DNA of 6,176 nt, taken from contig JAPLIW010000501.1 of NCBI GenBank assembly GCA_026388915.1, forward strand, positions 1-6,176. The letters are read 5' to 3'. The translations under genes and the position numbers were made by a program. How positions within the stretch are numbered: the stretch's first letter is position 1; each line of letters starts with the position of its first letter. The notes below the pieces were generated by a model that saw nothing but the letters and a program-made list of their open reading frames with translations, was not told the DNA's origin and ran no database searches. Below are positions 1 through 5,035 of this stretch, one piece after another. This DNA comes from Deltaproteobacteria bacterium (GTDB lineage: Bacteria; Desulfobacterota; SM23-61).

Positions 1-24
1 GCCTATCCTATTAAAAACCTTGAA

Positions 25-106
25 CTGGACTCCGGCTTTCGCCGGAGAGGCGAATAGAAGAAGGGCTTTCTTCACTACGTCATTCCGGCGAAAGCCGGAA
101 TCCAGG
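25..106. repeat. Pair of REP-like palindromes, outward arrangement
   Basis: Two related hairpin sequences lie in opposite orientation. Positions 30-47 form a 7-bp stem (CTCCGGC/GCCGGAG) with a TTTC loop, preceded by CTGGA. Positions 82-101 form an 8-bp stem (ATTCCGGC/GCCGGAAT) with a GAAA loop, followed by TCCAGG. Each loop is the complement of the other, so they are inverted copies of one unit. A small hairpin (57-73, GAAGAA/TTCTTC core) sits between them. The same unit recurs at 211-281 in the opposite relative arrangement. Palindromes of this type are widely dispersed in deltaproteobacterial genomes; their function is unknown. Confidence 0.8.
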
Positions 107-155
107 AGGATCAAAAAAGAAAATCGATGTCCGGATAGTTATGGCCGTATTAATA

Positions 156-364
156 AGTGTTGAGCGTTCAGTGTTGATGAACTCGTAAAAAGTCGCAATT
201 CCATAGAATTCGTCATTCCGGCGAAAGCCGGAATCCAGTTATTTCAAGATGTTCTGGACCCCGGCTTTCGCCGGGGTGACGCTCCAAGAGACTTTTTACG
301 AGATCATCAGTGTTGAGTCTTTATCGTTTTGCCTCGTTCCTCGGACCTCGAGCCTCAAGCCTGA
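156..364. repeat. Degenerate 7-bp tandem array, interrupted by an insertion
   Basis: Units at 156-162 (AGTGTTG), 163-169 (AGCGTTC) and 170-176 (AGTGTTG) begin a heptamer array. After a 139-bp interruption (178-316) it continues in the same phase with AGTCTTT, ATCGTTT, TGCCTCG, TTCCTCG, GACCTCG, AGCCTCA and AGCCTGA, ending near 364. The last units share the register nnCCTCG. They resemble the array at 4801-4904, which also carries CGTTCCT-type words. No open frame of note runs through it. Confidence 0.6.
178..306. mobile_element. MITE/REPIN-like palindromic element with terminal inverted repeats
   Basis: The ends are 17-bp inverted repeats with one mismatch: 178-194 (TGAACTCGTAAAAAGTC) and 290-306, its complement. 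Inside lie two inverted REP-like arms, 211-238 and 254-281. Each holds a GCCGG palindrome (215-234 and 258-277), and their TCCAG/CTGGA tails face each other across 15 bp. The element is flanked by an exact 10-bp direct repeat, TCAGTGTTGA, at 168-177 and 307-316, as expected of a target-site duplication. No transposase gene fits in it, so it would be a non-autonomous element mobilised in trans. The duplication could instead be chance similarity of heptamer units, since the flanking DNA is itself repetitive. Confidence 0.6.
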
Positions 365-420
365 AGGTGAGGAGAATCATAACTCCTTTTTCTTCCCGGT
401 GAGAGAATCATTCTTGGCGG

Positions 421-470
421 GTAGGGGCGGGTTTCAAACCCGCCCCTGCGTGCCCGCTATGTTTCGCGGG
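421..470. repeat. GGGGCGGG palindrome and adjoining small hairpin
   Basis: Positions 423-434 and 436-447 are perfect 12-bp complementary arms (AGGGGCGGGTTT and AAACCCGCCCCT) around one base, so the folded loop would use a few arm bases. A second, weaker hairpin follows, CCCGC 453-457 with GCGGG 466-470. The pair ends 27 bp before the start codon of the phosphatase gene and would lie in its leader if transcription starts upstream. No run of T follows, so it does not look like an intrinsic terminator. It resembles a dispersed repeat found in many environmental Desulfobacterota sequences. Confidence 0.65.
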
Positions 471-497
471 TCAGGCCTTCAGAACATTAGGAGCAAA

Positions 498-1049
498 ATG
501 AAAAAAATCATCGTCGACATTGACAACACCCTCTGGGACCTTTCCCCCGTGCTGTGGGAACAGCTAAAATCCTTCAACCCGAGTATGCCCCCTCCCGCCC
601 GGTGGAATCACTGGGATTTCTGGGAAGGGTTTGTTTCCCTGCGGGACCTGTTCCGGGCGCTGAAAATCGTGCACGACCATCAGGACATCTACCCTCCTTA
701 CCCGGAAGCCAAGCCCTTTCTGGACGCCCTGAAGGCCAGGGGATACTATATCCTCATCGCCAGCCACCGGGAGAAAGGAACCTACAACCCCACCGTCCGA
801 TGGCTGGACAAGCACCGGCTCTCCTACGATGAAGTGCACCTGATGAGCGATAAATCCGTGCTCTTCGACGGCTGCCTGGCCATTGTCGATGACAGCCCGG
901 TCACCCTGGAGAAGGCGGCCCACGCGGGAATCCTGCGCGCCGGCCTCCGGGAGCCCTGGAATGCCGGCACCGGGCATCCCTTGTTTTCCAGCCTCTCCGA
1001 AATCCTGGATTACCTGGATGCTCATATCCCTCCCCGGAAGGATTCCTGA
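498..1049 (+). CDS. HAD-superfamily phosphatase, 5'(3')-deoxyribonucleotidase (NT5C)-like
   Basis: This 183-residue cytoplasmic enzyme probably removes phosphate from a nucleotide or another small phosphomonoester, using an aspartyl-phosphate intermediate and Mg2+. All four HAD motifs are visible. Motif I is DIDNT at residues 7-11, with D7 as nucleophile and D9 as acid/base. Motif II is the serine of IASHR (S89). Motif III is K119 in SDKSVLF. Motif IV is VDDSP with D131 and D132. The small cap between motifs I and II is rich in Trp and Pro (RWNHWDFW, residues 35-42), as in NT5C-type proteins. The chosen ATG follows TAGGAG (488-493) by 4 bp and begins the typical MKKIIVDID strand. An in-frame extension back to 249 would run through repeats and is rejected. 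The methyltransferase gene follows after 62 bp on the same strand. The exact substrate cannot be read from sequence. Confidence 0.85.
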   Translation: MKKIIVDIDNTLWDLSPVLWEQLKSFNPSMPPPARWNHWDFWEGFVSLRDLFRALKIVHDHQDIYPPYPEAKPFLDALKARGYYILIASHREKGTYNPTVRWLDKHRLSYDEVHLMSDKSVLFDGCLAIVDDSPVTLEKAAHAGILRAGLREPWNAGTGHPLFSSLSEILDYLDAHIPPRKDS

Positions 1050-1080
1050 CCTTCCCCTTTTTCTTCTCTGTCTCCTGGGG

Positions 1081-1119
1081 AGGAGGGGAAGGACCCCCAT
1101 GATGATTCACCATGAGTGA
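1081..1119 (+). promoter_or_regulatory. Ribosome binding region and possible mini-ORF before the methyltransferase
   Basis: A strong purine tract, AGGAGGGGAAGGA (1081-1093), lies 18-31 bases before the methyltransferase ATG at 1112, too far for normal initiation there. It is well placed for ATG 1099 (6 bp from GGAAGG), which opens a six-codon frame, MMIHHE, ending in TGA at 1117-1119. That stop overlaps the methyltransferase start (ATGAGTGA). The arrangement suggests translational coupling, but so short a frame may be accidental. Confidence 0.3.
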
Positions 1120-1756
1120 TCCCTACGGCCATTCAGCCCGTTTCTACAACCCCGTGGTGGAACCCTGGTTCCGATCGGTGAAAAAGAAGATCGTGGAAGA
1201 ATGCCTCCGCCTCAACCTTTCCCGGGTGCTGGATGTGGGCTGCGGCACGGGGACTCTGGCGGGAATGCTGCGGAAGGAGGGGATTCAAACCGTAGGCCTG
1301 GATCCATCCCCGGGAATGATCCGGGTATCCCGCGGAATCTCTCGGAGCTCATTCGCCCTGGTTCGGGGCCGGGGGGAGGGACTTCCTTTTTCCTCCGGGT
1401 CTTTTCACGGGGTGATTTTTTCCATGGTCATCCATGAAAACCCTCCCTCCCGAAGAAGGGAAATGCTGGAAGAGGCCCTGAGGATTTTGGATCCAAGGGG
1501 GACGCTCTTCATCCTTGATTACCACAAGCCCTCAACGACTTCCGGGCAGGCTGCCAGGATCATCGAATACCTGGTCGAGTGGATTGTGGGAGGAGAGCAC
1601 TTCCGTAACTACCGCCAATTCATGCAGGAGGGCGCCCTGCCCGCCTTTCTGGCCCACCTTCCCCGGGAGAGAATCCACTGGGAGCCCGTTTTCCACGGGT
1701 CCATGGCCCTCGTGAAAATACGCAAAGAGCATAGCGCATGGGGCATGGCGAGATGA
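1112..1756 (+). CDS. Class I SAM-dependent methyltransferase (Methyltransf_11/UbiE-like)
   Basis: The 214-residue protein transfers a methyl group from S-adenosylmethionine to an unidentified substrate, probably a small molecule, in the cytoplasm. Motif I, VLDVGCGTG (residues 39-47), is the glycine-rich SAM loop. D64 in VGLDPS is the acidic residue expected at the end of strand 2 to bind the ribose. GEGLPF (89-93) and the FSMVIHE strand (103-109) follow the usual order, then the ILDPRGTLFILD post-motif segment (125-136). The start is fixed by an in-frame TGA at 1103-1105, and MSDPYGHSARFY is a typical opening for the family. Spacing of 62 bp behind the phosphatase gene, without an evident terminator, allows co-transcription. 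The last residues (EHSAWGMAR) are encoded by a 7-bp repeat array and are probably not conserved. Confidence 0.85.
   Translation: MSDPYGHSARFYNPVVEPWFRSVKKKIVEECLRLNLSRVLDVGCGTGTLAGMLRKEGIQTVGLDPSPGMIRVSRGISRSSFALVRGRGEGLPFSSGSFHGVIFSMVIHENPPSRRREMLEEALRILDPRGTLFILDYHKPSTTSGQAARIIEYLVEWIVGGEHFRNYRQFMQEGALPAFLAHLPRERIHWEPVFHGSMALVKIRKEHSAWGMAR
1727..1754 (+). repeat. 7-bp array inside the methyltransferase 3' end
   Basis: GAGCATA, GCGCATG, GGGCATG and GCGAGAT follow each other at 1727-1754 with a 7-bp period. The array runs into the TGA stop at 1754-1756 and encodes the final residues of the methyltransferase. The AGCATAG word recurs on the minus strand of the array at 5000-5027, just after ecfT. 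Confidence 0.55.
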
Positions 1757-1788
1757 ATAAAAAAATATCAGCCGCAGAGCAAACCAAT

Positions 1789-1808
1789 TGGAATGCTGGA
1801 ATAATGGA
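1789..1808 (+). repeat. Short 8-bp period repeat (TGGAATRM)
   Basis: TGGAATGC (1789-1796) and TGGAATAA (1797-1804) are followed by TGGA, giving two and a half octamer units. The word TGGAATAA is the complement of TTATTCCA, which recurs in the array at 2094-2117, so the two arrays are inverted relative to each other. Confidence 0.4.
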
Positions 1809-1858
1809 CTTTGTTCAAATAGTACGTGGTTGATCACTTCTCAAAGGTTCTTCGAGAT

Positions 1859-1911
1859 TGGCAGGGCCGCAACCAGTAGCCAGGATTTTCCTTAGGACCA
1901 CGGCCCTACCA
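1859..1911. repeat. Inverted repeat with GGGCCG/CGGCCC ends
   Basis: Arms 1859-1869 and 1901-1911 pair at 10 of 11 positions (GCAGGGCCG against CGGCCCTAC). The interior holds AGGA (1882-1885) against TCCT (1889-1892). A small hairpin, TCTC...GAGA (1839-1857), precedes it. The element directly abuts the C6/G6 hairpin that starts at 1912. It looks like a structured dispersed repeat or remnant; no family can be named with certainty. Confidence 0.5.
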
Positions 1912-1958
1912 GAAATCCCCCCTGCCCCCCTTTATTAAAGGGGGGTTGGGGGGATTTC
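1912..1958. repeat. Large C6/G6 palindromic repeat
   Basis: Arms 1912-1933 and 1937-1958 are 22 bp each with 20 complementary positions, separated by ATT. Each arm begins GAAATCCCCCC and ends CCCCCCTTT when read from its own outer end; the two mismatches are at the centre of the arm. This is a well-known style of dispersed intergenic palindrome in Desulfobacterota and other environmental bacteria. It sits between convergent genes and could hinder transcription from both sides, but it has no T-run and is not called a terminator. Confidence 0.8.
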
Positions 1959-2093
1959 AGAGGCGGTCCGTCAAAACGCGATTTCTTGGCAATTTTCAAA
2001 TTGTTTAATTTTGACCGGCCATGCGCCGAATCACTTACTTTTCGAACAAAGCCGAATAATGGAACCTTGGGTTAAAGTATTTTGGTTTCCACC

Positions 2094-2117
2094 CATTATT
2101 CCACTATTCCATTATTC
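2094..2117. repeat. 8-bp period array (CATTATTC)
   Basis: CATTATTC (2094-2101), CACTATTC (2102-2109) and CATTATTC (2110-2117) are three consecutive octamers differing at one position. A T-rich stretch follows. An inverted AATAATGG copy occurs at 2055-2062. Confidence 0.6.
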
Positions 2118-2128
2118 CTTTTTTTATA

Positions 2129-2285
2129 CTCTGCGTACTCCCGGTTCTCTGCGGTTTTGGTTCTTTTCTCCCCTTTGAGAATCAAAATCTATCTTTCTCA
2201 GGATCCTCCGCGGATCGTTCCCTCGCACTCTGGGCCTTGCGCCTTCGGCCGTTTTTACCTCTGCGAACTCTGCGACCTCTGTGGT
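2129..2285. repeat. Two 9-bp period arrays (CTCTGCGNN)
   Basis: First block: CTCTGCGTA (2129-2137), CTCCCGGTT (2138-2146) and CTCTGCGGT (2147-2155). Second block: CTCTGCGAA (2259-2267), CTCTGCGAC (2268-2276) and CTCTGTGGT (2277-2285). Both share the nonamer word CTCTGCGNN and are separated by about 100 bp of unrelated sequence. On the minus strand they follow the MFS stop codon, the nearer block starting 8 bp beyond it. Confidence 0.6.
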
Positions 2286-2292
2286 TAGGTCT

Positions 2293-3528
2293 TTATTTTT
2301 GCGGCGCCTTCATCAGTTTGGGGTTGGAAACAATTGCGGCGATGATGCTGCAGATGGCAATCAGGGTCAGGGGAACCCGGTAAGAACCGGATTGGGTGAC
2401 GAAATATCCGCTCAACCAGCCGGAGATGAACCCGGCCCATGCTTTGGCGGTGTAGGTGATCCCGTAGTTCACCGTCGAATACCTGGACCCATAATAATCC
2501 CCCACGGTCGCCGGGTAGAGAGCAAAGGGGGACCCTCCCAGGAGGGCGGCGATGAAAACAATGGCCACAAAGGTGGCCGGATGATCGCCGAACTTCAGCA
2601 GGGCGATGATGGACAGGCCCAGCAGGCCGTAGAAGACCATCATGGTCTTCTCTCTCCCCCACCAGTCGGAAATGGCCCCGGCTACTACCCGGCTCAGCCC
2701 GTTTCCCAGGGGGAAGAGAATCAGCAGGGCGTTGAAATAATTCTCGGGCAGGCGGTATTCCTTGGCCAGCATCTTCATCTGCGCCCCGAACATGAGAACG
2801 ATGGAGACGGTGAAAGAAAAGCAAAAGTAGATCAAAAACCACTGGTAGGTTCTCAGCATTTCCGCGGGGCGGAATTCTGTTGCCGGTGCCGACGCCTTCT
2901 TCGTCGCGGCGGAGGAAGGTTTCCACTGAGCGGGGGGGTATTTGTAAAAAAAGGCCGCCGGGATTAAAACCACCAGCATGAAGAAGCCCAGATAGAAAAA
3001 GGTGGGGCGAAACCCGTGAAGGTCCAGGGACTTTTGGATCACCCCGTTGAAAAGAGCGGTGCCCGCGCCGAACCCGAAGACCACCAGGCCCGTGGCGAAA
3101 CCCCGTTTCTCGGGAAACCACTTGATGGCGCTGGCAGTGGAAAGCCCATAGAGAATCCCCACTCCGAGGCTTCCCAGGCCGTAGAAAACATACAGCTCCA
3201 TGGGGGTAGTAGCCCAGGAGGACAGGAGAAACCCCAAGCCGGCTAAAACCGCGGCCAGAACGGATACTTTTCGCGGGCCGAAGGAATCGGCCACATACCC
3301 GGAAAAGGGCTGGATGAAGGTGGCGCAGTAGGCAAAGACGGTGAAGGTCAAACCGAGGGTCGCCAGATTCCACTTGAGTTCCCTGGCCAGGGCAAAGGCG
3401 AAAAGAGACCACGAATACTGATAGATGCTGATGACCATCATGACCAGGAGGGCCATGAGGAGCATGATTCGCCGGAACGAGTAATACTTCTTCATTTCAA
3501 AGGTCTCTTGCCGTACCTCTTCCCCCAT
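2293..3528 (-). CDS. OFA-family MFS transporter (oxalate/formate antiporter-like)
   Basis: This 411-residue inner-membrane carrier has about 12 hydrophobic segments in two halves split by a polar loop (residues ~200-225). It probably moves a small carboxylate, as an antiporter or a proton-coupled carrier. Family signatures include GYVADSFGPRKV (77-88, motif A), KWFPEKRGFATGL (136-148), NGLSRVVAGAISDWWGREK (276-294, second motif A) and YPATVGDYYG...NYGITYTAKAWAG (338-366). R280 in segment 8 and K362 in segment 11 sit where OxlT has its substrate-binding Arg272 and Lys355, with nearly equal spacing; this is inferred without an alignment. The chosen ATG has GGAAGG nine bases upstream. A second ATG at residue 12 (3495) is a possible alternative. 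The gene follows rlmL after 68 bp on the same strand; a TATGAT hexamer in that gap is a weak promoter hint. Confidence 0.85.
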   Translation of the reverse strand: MGEEVRQETFEMKKYYSFRRIMLLMALLVMMVISIYQYSWSLFAFALARELKWNLATLGLTFTVFAYCATFIQPFSGYVADSFGPRKVSVLAAVLAGLGFLLSSWATTPMELYVFYGLGSLGVGILYGLSTASAIKWFPEKRGFATGLVVFGFGAGTALFNGVIQKSLDLHGFRPTFFYLGFFMLVVLIPAAFFYKYPPAQWKPSSAATKKASAPATEFRPAEMLRTYQWFLIYFCFSFTVSIVLMFGAQMKMLAKEYRLPENYFNALLILFPLGNGLSRVVAGAISDWWGREKTMMVFYGLLGLSIIALLKFGDHPATFVAIVFIAALLGGSPFALYPATVGDYYGSRYSTVNYGITYTAKAWAGFISGWLSGYFVTQSGSYRVPLTLIAICSIIAAIVSNPKLMKAPQK

Positions 3529-3596
3529 GCCTGTCAGCCTTCCGTGAAGGAATTTGCGATTCTTTTCATCATATCAATTCTTCCCCGAAAGAATAC

Positions 3597-4784
3597 CTAT
3601 TTTTCAGGGTCTTGGGGGATTTTACCCCGGGCCAGCTTGACTCGAATTCCCCCGTTGCGGAGGGGAATTTCCTTTTCCACTTGGAGGCCCGTGGCCTGCA
3701 AAAGCTCGACTCGGTTATACAGAAAAGCAACATGCCAGCCCGAGCATTCCGCGCGGAGGACTTCGCCGAAGCGGGAATAGAGATTGTACAGATCCCGGGA
3801 AGATTTGAGGCGCACCCCGTAGGGAGGGTTGGTCACCACCCAGCCCGGACCCGCCGGGGGTTCGATGGCCGAGACCGGCAGGCAGGAAAACTCGATACTT
3901 TCGGCTACCCCTGCCCGCTCAGCGTTGGATCGGGCCGCCAGGATGGCCCCGGCGTCCCGATCGGAACCCATGATTAAAGGCCCAGGCCCGGATCCCCCTT
4001 GCCCTTTTTGCGCCTGCGCCTTGAGGCTTTCCCATTCCTTCGGACGGAAATCGGGCCAGTCCATGAAGGCAAAATGCCGATGAAGGCCCGGGGGCATCTT
4101 CCGCGCCATCATTGCGGCTTCGATGGGGATGGTCCCCGCCCCGCAAAAGGGGTCGACCAAAGGCGATTTGAGGTCCCAGCCCGAGGCCATCAAAATTCCC
4201 GCGGCCAGGGTCTCCCGCAGGGGGGCTTTGGTCGTAGCCAGCCGGTATCCGCGCCGGGAGAGCAAGGCCCCGGAGGAATCCAGGCTGAGGGTGCAGCGGT
4301 TTTCCACCAGGCGGACAAAGATCAACTGGGGAGGATTGCCTTCCTCTTCTCCATCGAATTTCTTTGGCGGGGGAACCTGGCCCAGCCGGGACCCGATTGA
4401 CTCCATGACCCGTTCGGTGACCGCCGCGGAGTGAAAGAGCCTGGATTTATGGCAGGTGACCCGCAGGGCCACCGGGCTCTCGGGATTCAGGTAAGATTCC
4501 CAGCCCAGGCGTTTTGCTCTCCGCTTCAAGTCGGAAAAGGTGTCGGCAAAGAAAGACCCGAGGTGGAGAAGGACCCGGCTCGCTGTTCGGAGGTGTAAAT
4601 TTGCCCGGTATAAATCCGTGAGGGAACCCCGGAATGCAACCCCGCCGATCTCTTCAACATCGCCCTGCCCTTTCAAAGAGTCGTGGGAAGAAGTCGAAGA
4701 GGCAACCTGCAAACCCAGGTCTTTCAATTCCCGAGTCGTGAAAGGTTCCAATCCCGGCGCGCAGACGGCAAAGAAGTTGGGCAT
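3597..4784 (-). CDS. rlmL: 23S rRNA (guanine-N2)-methyltransferase RlmL-like, THUMP domain protein
   Basis: The 395-residue protein matches the N-terminal half of E. coli RlmKL and the stand-alone RlmL/YpsC enzymes, which make m2G at position 2445 of 23S rRNA (E. coli numbering) during large-subunit assembly. The N-terminal ferredoxin-like and THUMP region covers about 1-170 (FFAVCAPGLEPF at the start, SLDSSGALLSRRGYR at 167-181). A Rossmann methyltransferase domain follows. DPFCGAGTIPIEAA (211-224) is the SAM loop, GSDRD (273-277) holds the ribose-binding acid, and TNPPYG (318-323) is the catalytic N-PPY motif for exocyclic guanine nitrogen. PPGLHR (231-236) is also family-typical. Residues ~29-48 (SSTSSHDSLKGQ and on) and ~259-269 look like extra low-complexity loops. 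The start agrees with the family, yet no Shine-Dalgarno sequence precedes it; a 7-bp repeat array ends 10 bp upstream. The RlmK domain is absent. Confidence 0.88.
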   Translation of the reverse strand: MPNFFAVCAPGLEPFTTRELKDLGLQVASSTSSHDSLKGQGDVEEIGGVAFRGSLTDLYRANLHLRTASRVLLHLGSFFADTFSDLKRRAKRLGWESYLNPESPVALRVTCHKSRLFHSAAVTERVMESIGSRLGQVPPPKKFDGEEEGNPPQLIFVRLVENRCTLSLDSSGALLSRRGYRLATTKAPLRETLAAGILMASGWDLKSPLVDPFCGAGTIPIEAAMMARKMPPGLHRHFAFMDWPDFRPKEWESLKAQAQKGQGGSGPGPLIMGSDRDAGAILAARSNAERAGVAESIEFSCLPVSAIEPPAGPGWVVTNPPYGVRLKSSRDLYNLYSRFGEVLRAECSGWHVAFLYNRVELLQATGLQVEKEIPLRNGGIRVKLARGKIPQDPEK

Positions 4785-4800
4785 AAAGAAGCTGATTACT

Positions 4801-4904
4801 CGTTATTCGTTATTAGTTATTCGTTACACGTTACTCGTCACTGGTTCCTCGTTGCTCGTTCCTTTTCCTTGGACCTCGTTCCTCGAACCTCGCTCCTCGC
4901 TCTT
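4801..4904. repeat. Degenerate heptanucleotide tandem array (CGTTNCT)
   Basis: About 15 consecutive heptamers can be marked off: CGTTATT twice, AGTTATT, CGTTACA, CGTTACT, CGTCACT, GGTTCCT, CGTTGCT, CGTTCCT, TTTCCTT, a six-base GGACCT, CGTTCCT, CGAACCT, CGCTCCT and CGCTCTT. The word drifts gradually along the array, from CGTTATT near rlmL to CGCTCCT at the far end. It occupies the space where the rlmL promoter and leader would be expected. Heptamer arrays of this sort recall the STRR repeats described in filamentous cyanobacteria, but the words differ. Confidence 0.7.
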
Positions 4905-4947
4905 TTTTATGCTTTTTATCCTCAAGGCCCCTTGGGCCGCTCCTCAA

Positions 4948-4966
4948 GTCACGCCCCCGGCGTGAC
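4948..4966. repeat. GTCACGCC/GGCGTGAC hairpin
   Basis: Perfect 8-bp arms at 4948-4955 and 4959-4966 surround CCC. GTGACGCTCC to its right also occurs at 277-286, at the end of the second REP-like arm, which suggests relationship to that family. There is no T-run directly after it on either strand, so it is not called a terminator for ecfT. The small inverted GGCCC/GGGCC (4926-4938) lies nearby. Confidence 0.5.
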
Positions 4967-4999
4967 GCTCCTATTGCGTGCTGGTTTTTTTCTCCTTTT

Positions 5000-5027
5000 C
5001 TCTATGCTCTCTGCTCTATGCTCTCTG
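5000..5027. repeat. 7-bp array / exact 14-bp tandem duplication
   Basis: CTCTATG CTCTCTG is repeated exactly twice (5000-5013 and 5014-5027), so the period is 7 with alternating units and 14 exactly. It lies within 10 bp of the ecfT stop codon, just downstream of the gene. On the coding sense it reads CAGAGAG/CATAGAG and shares the AGCATAG word with the methyltransferase 3' end. Confidence 0.7.
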
Positions 5028-5035
5028 CTGCTTAT

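Larger units (their letters stand above)
1757..2292. other. Gene-free convergent intergenic region rich in repeats
   Basis: This 536-bp gap lies between the 3' ends of the methyltransferase (plus) and the MFS gene (minus), so no promoter is needed here. I see no convincing reading frame. It contains octamer-period DNA at 1789-1808 and 2094-2117, an inverted repeat at 1859-1911, a large C6/G6 hairpin at 1912-1958, and nonamer-period arrays at 2129-2155 and 2259-2285. The stretch 1960-2090 is AT-richer and without recognisable features. No hairpin followed by a T-run was found, so the termination mechanism for the two convergent genes is unclear. Confidence 0.7.

Noticed and set aside
25..281. 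CRISPR-like repeated GCCGGAATCCAG segments
   Set aside because: The copies alternate in orientation, differ in sequence and have unequal spacers. They are REP-like palindromes, not an array of direct repeats.
249..497. In-frame N-terminal extension of the HAD phosphatase gene
   Set aside because: It would translate the right REP arm, the heptamer array and the GGGGCGGG hairpin, and yields no known domain. The ATG at 498 has a ribosome binding site and starts at the family's first strand.
564..1100. Long minus-strand open frame opposite the phosphatase gene
   Set aside because: It mirrors the GC-rich coding strand, has no recognisable domain, and overlaps a well-supported gene completely.
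1912..1958. Intrinsic bidirectional terminator
   Set aside because: The stem is strong but neither side has the T-run of an intrinsic terminator; it fits a dispersed repeat better.
2281..3412. Open frames on the plus strand (2281-2967) and in another minus frame (2285-3412) over the MFS gene
   Set aside because: The products are Gly/Pro/Arg-rich without domain character, while the accepted frame gives a clean 12-segment transporter.
3568..3573. TATGAT -10 element (minus strand) as MFS promoter
   Set aside because: No acceptable -35 hexamer is found 16-18 bp upstream; a single hexamer in AT-rich DNA is weak evidence.
3577..3594. Terminator hairpin after rlmL
   Set aside because: The stem has only 6 mostly AT pairs (ATTCTT/AAGAAT) and no T-run follows on the minus strand.
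3612..4434. Several plus-strand open frames over rlmL
   Set aside because: They are shadows of the rlmL codon bias; the translated products show no motifs.
4785..4965. Plus-strand frame reading through the heptamer array (serine/leucine-rich peptide)
   Set aside because: Its residues simply reflect the repeat words; it has no start context and continues from a shadow of rlmL.
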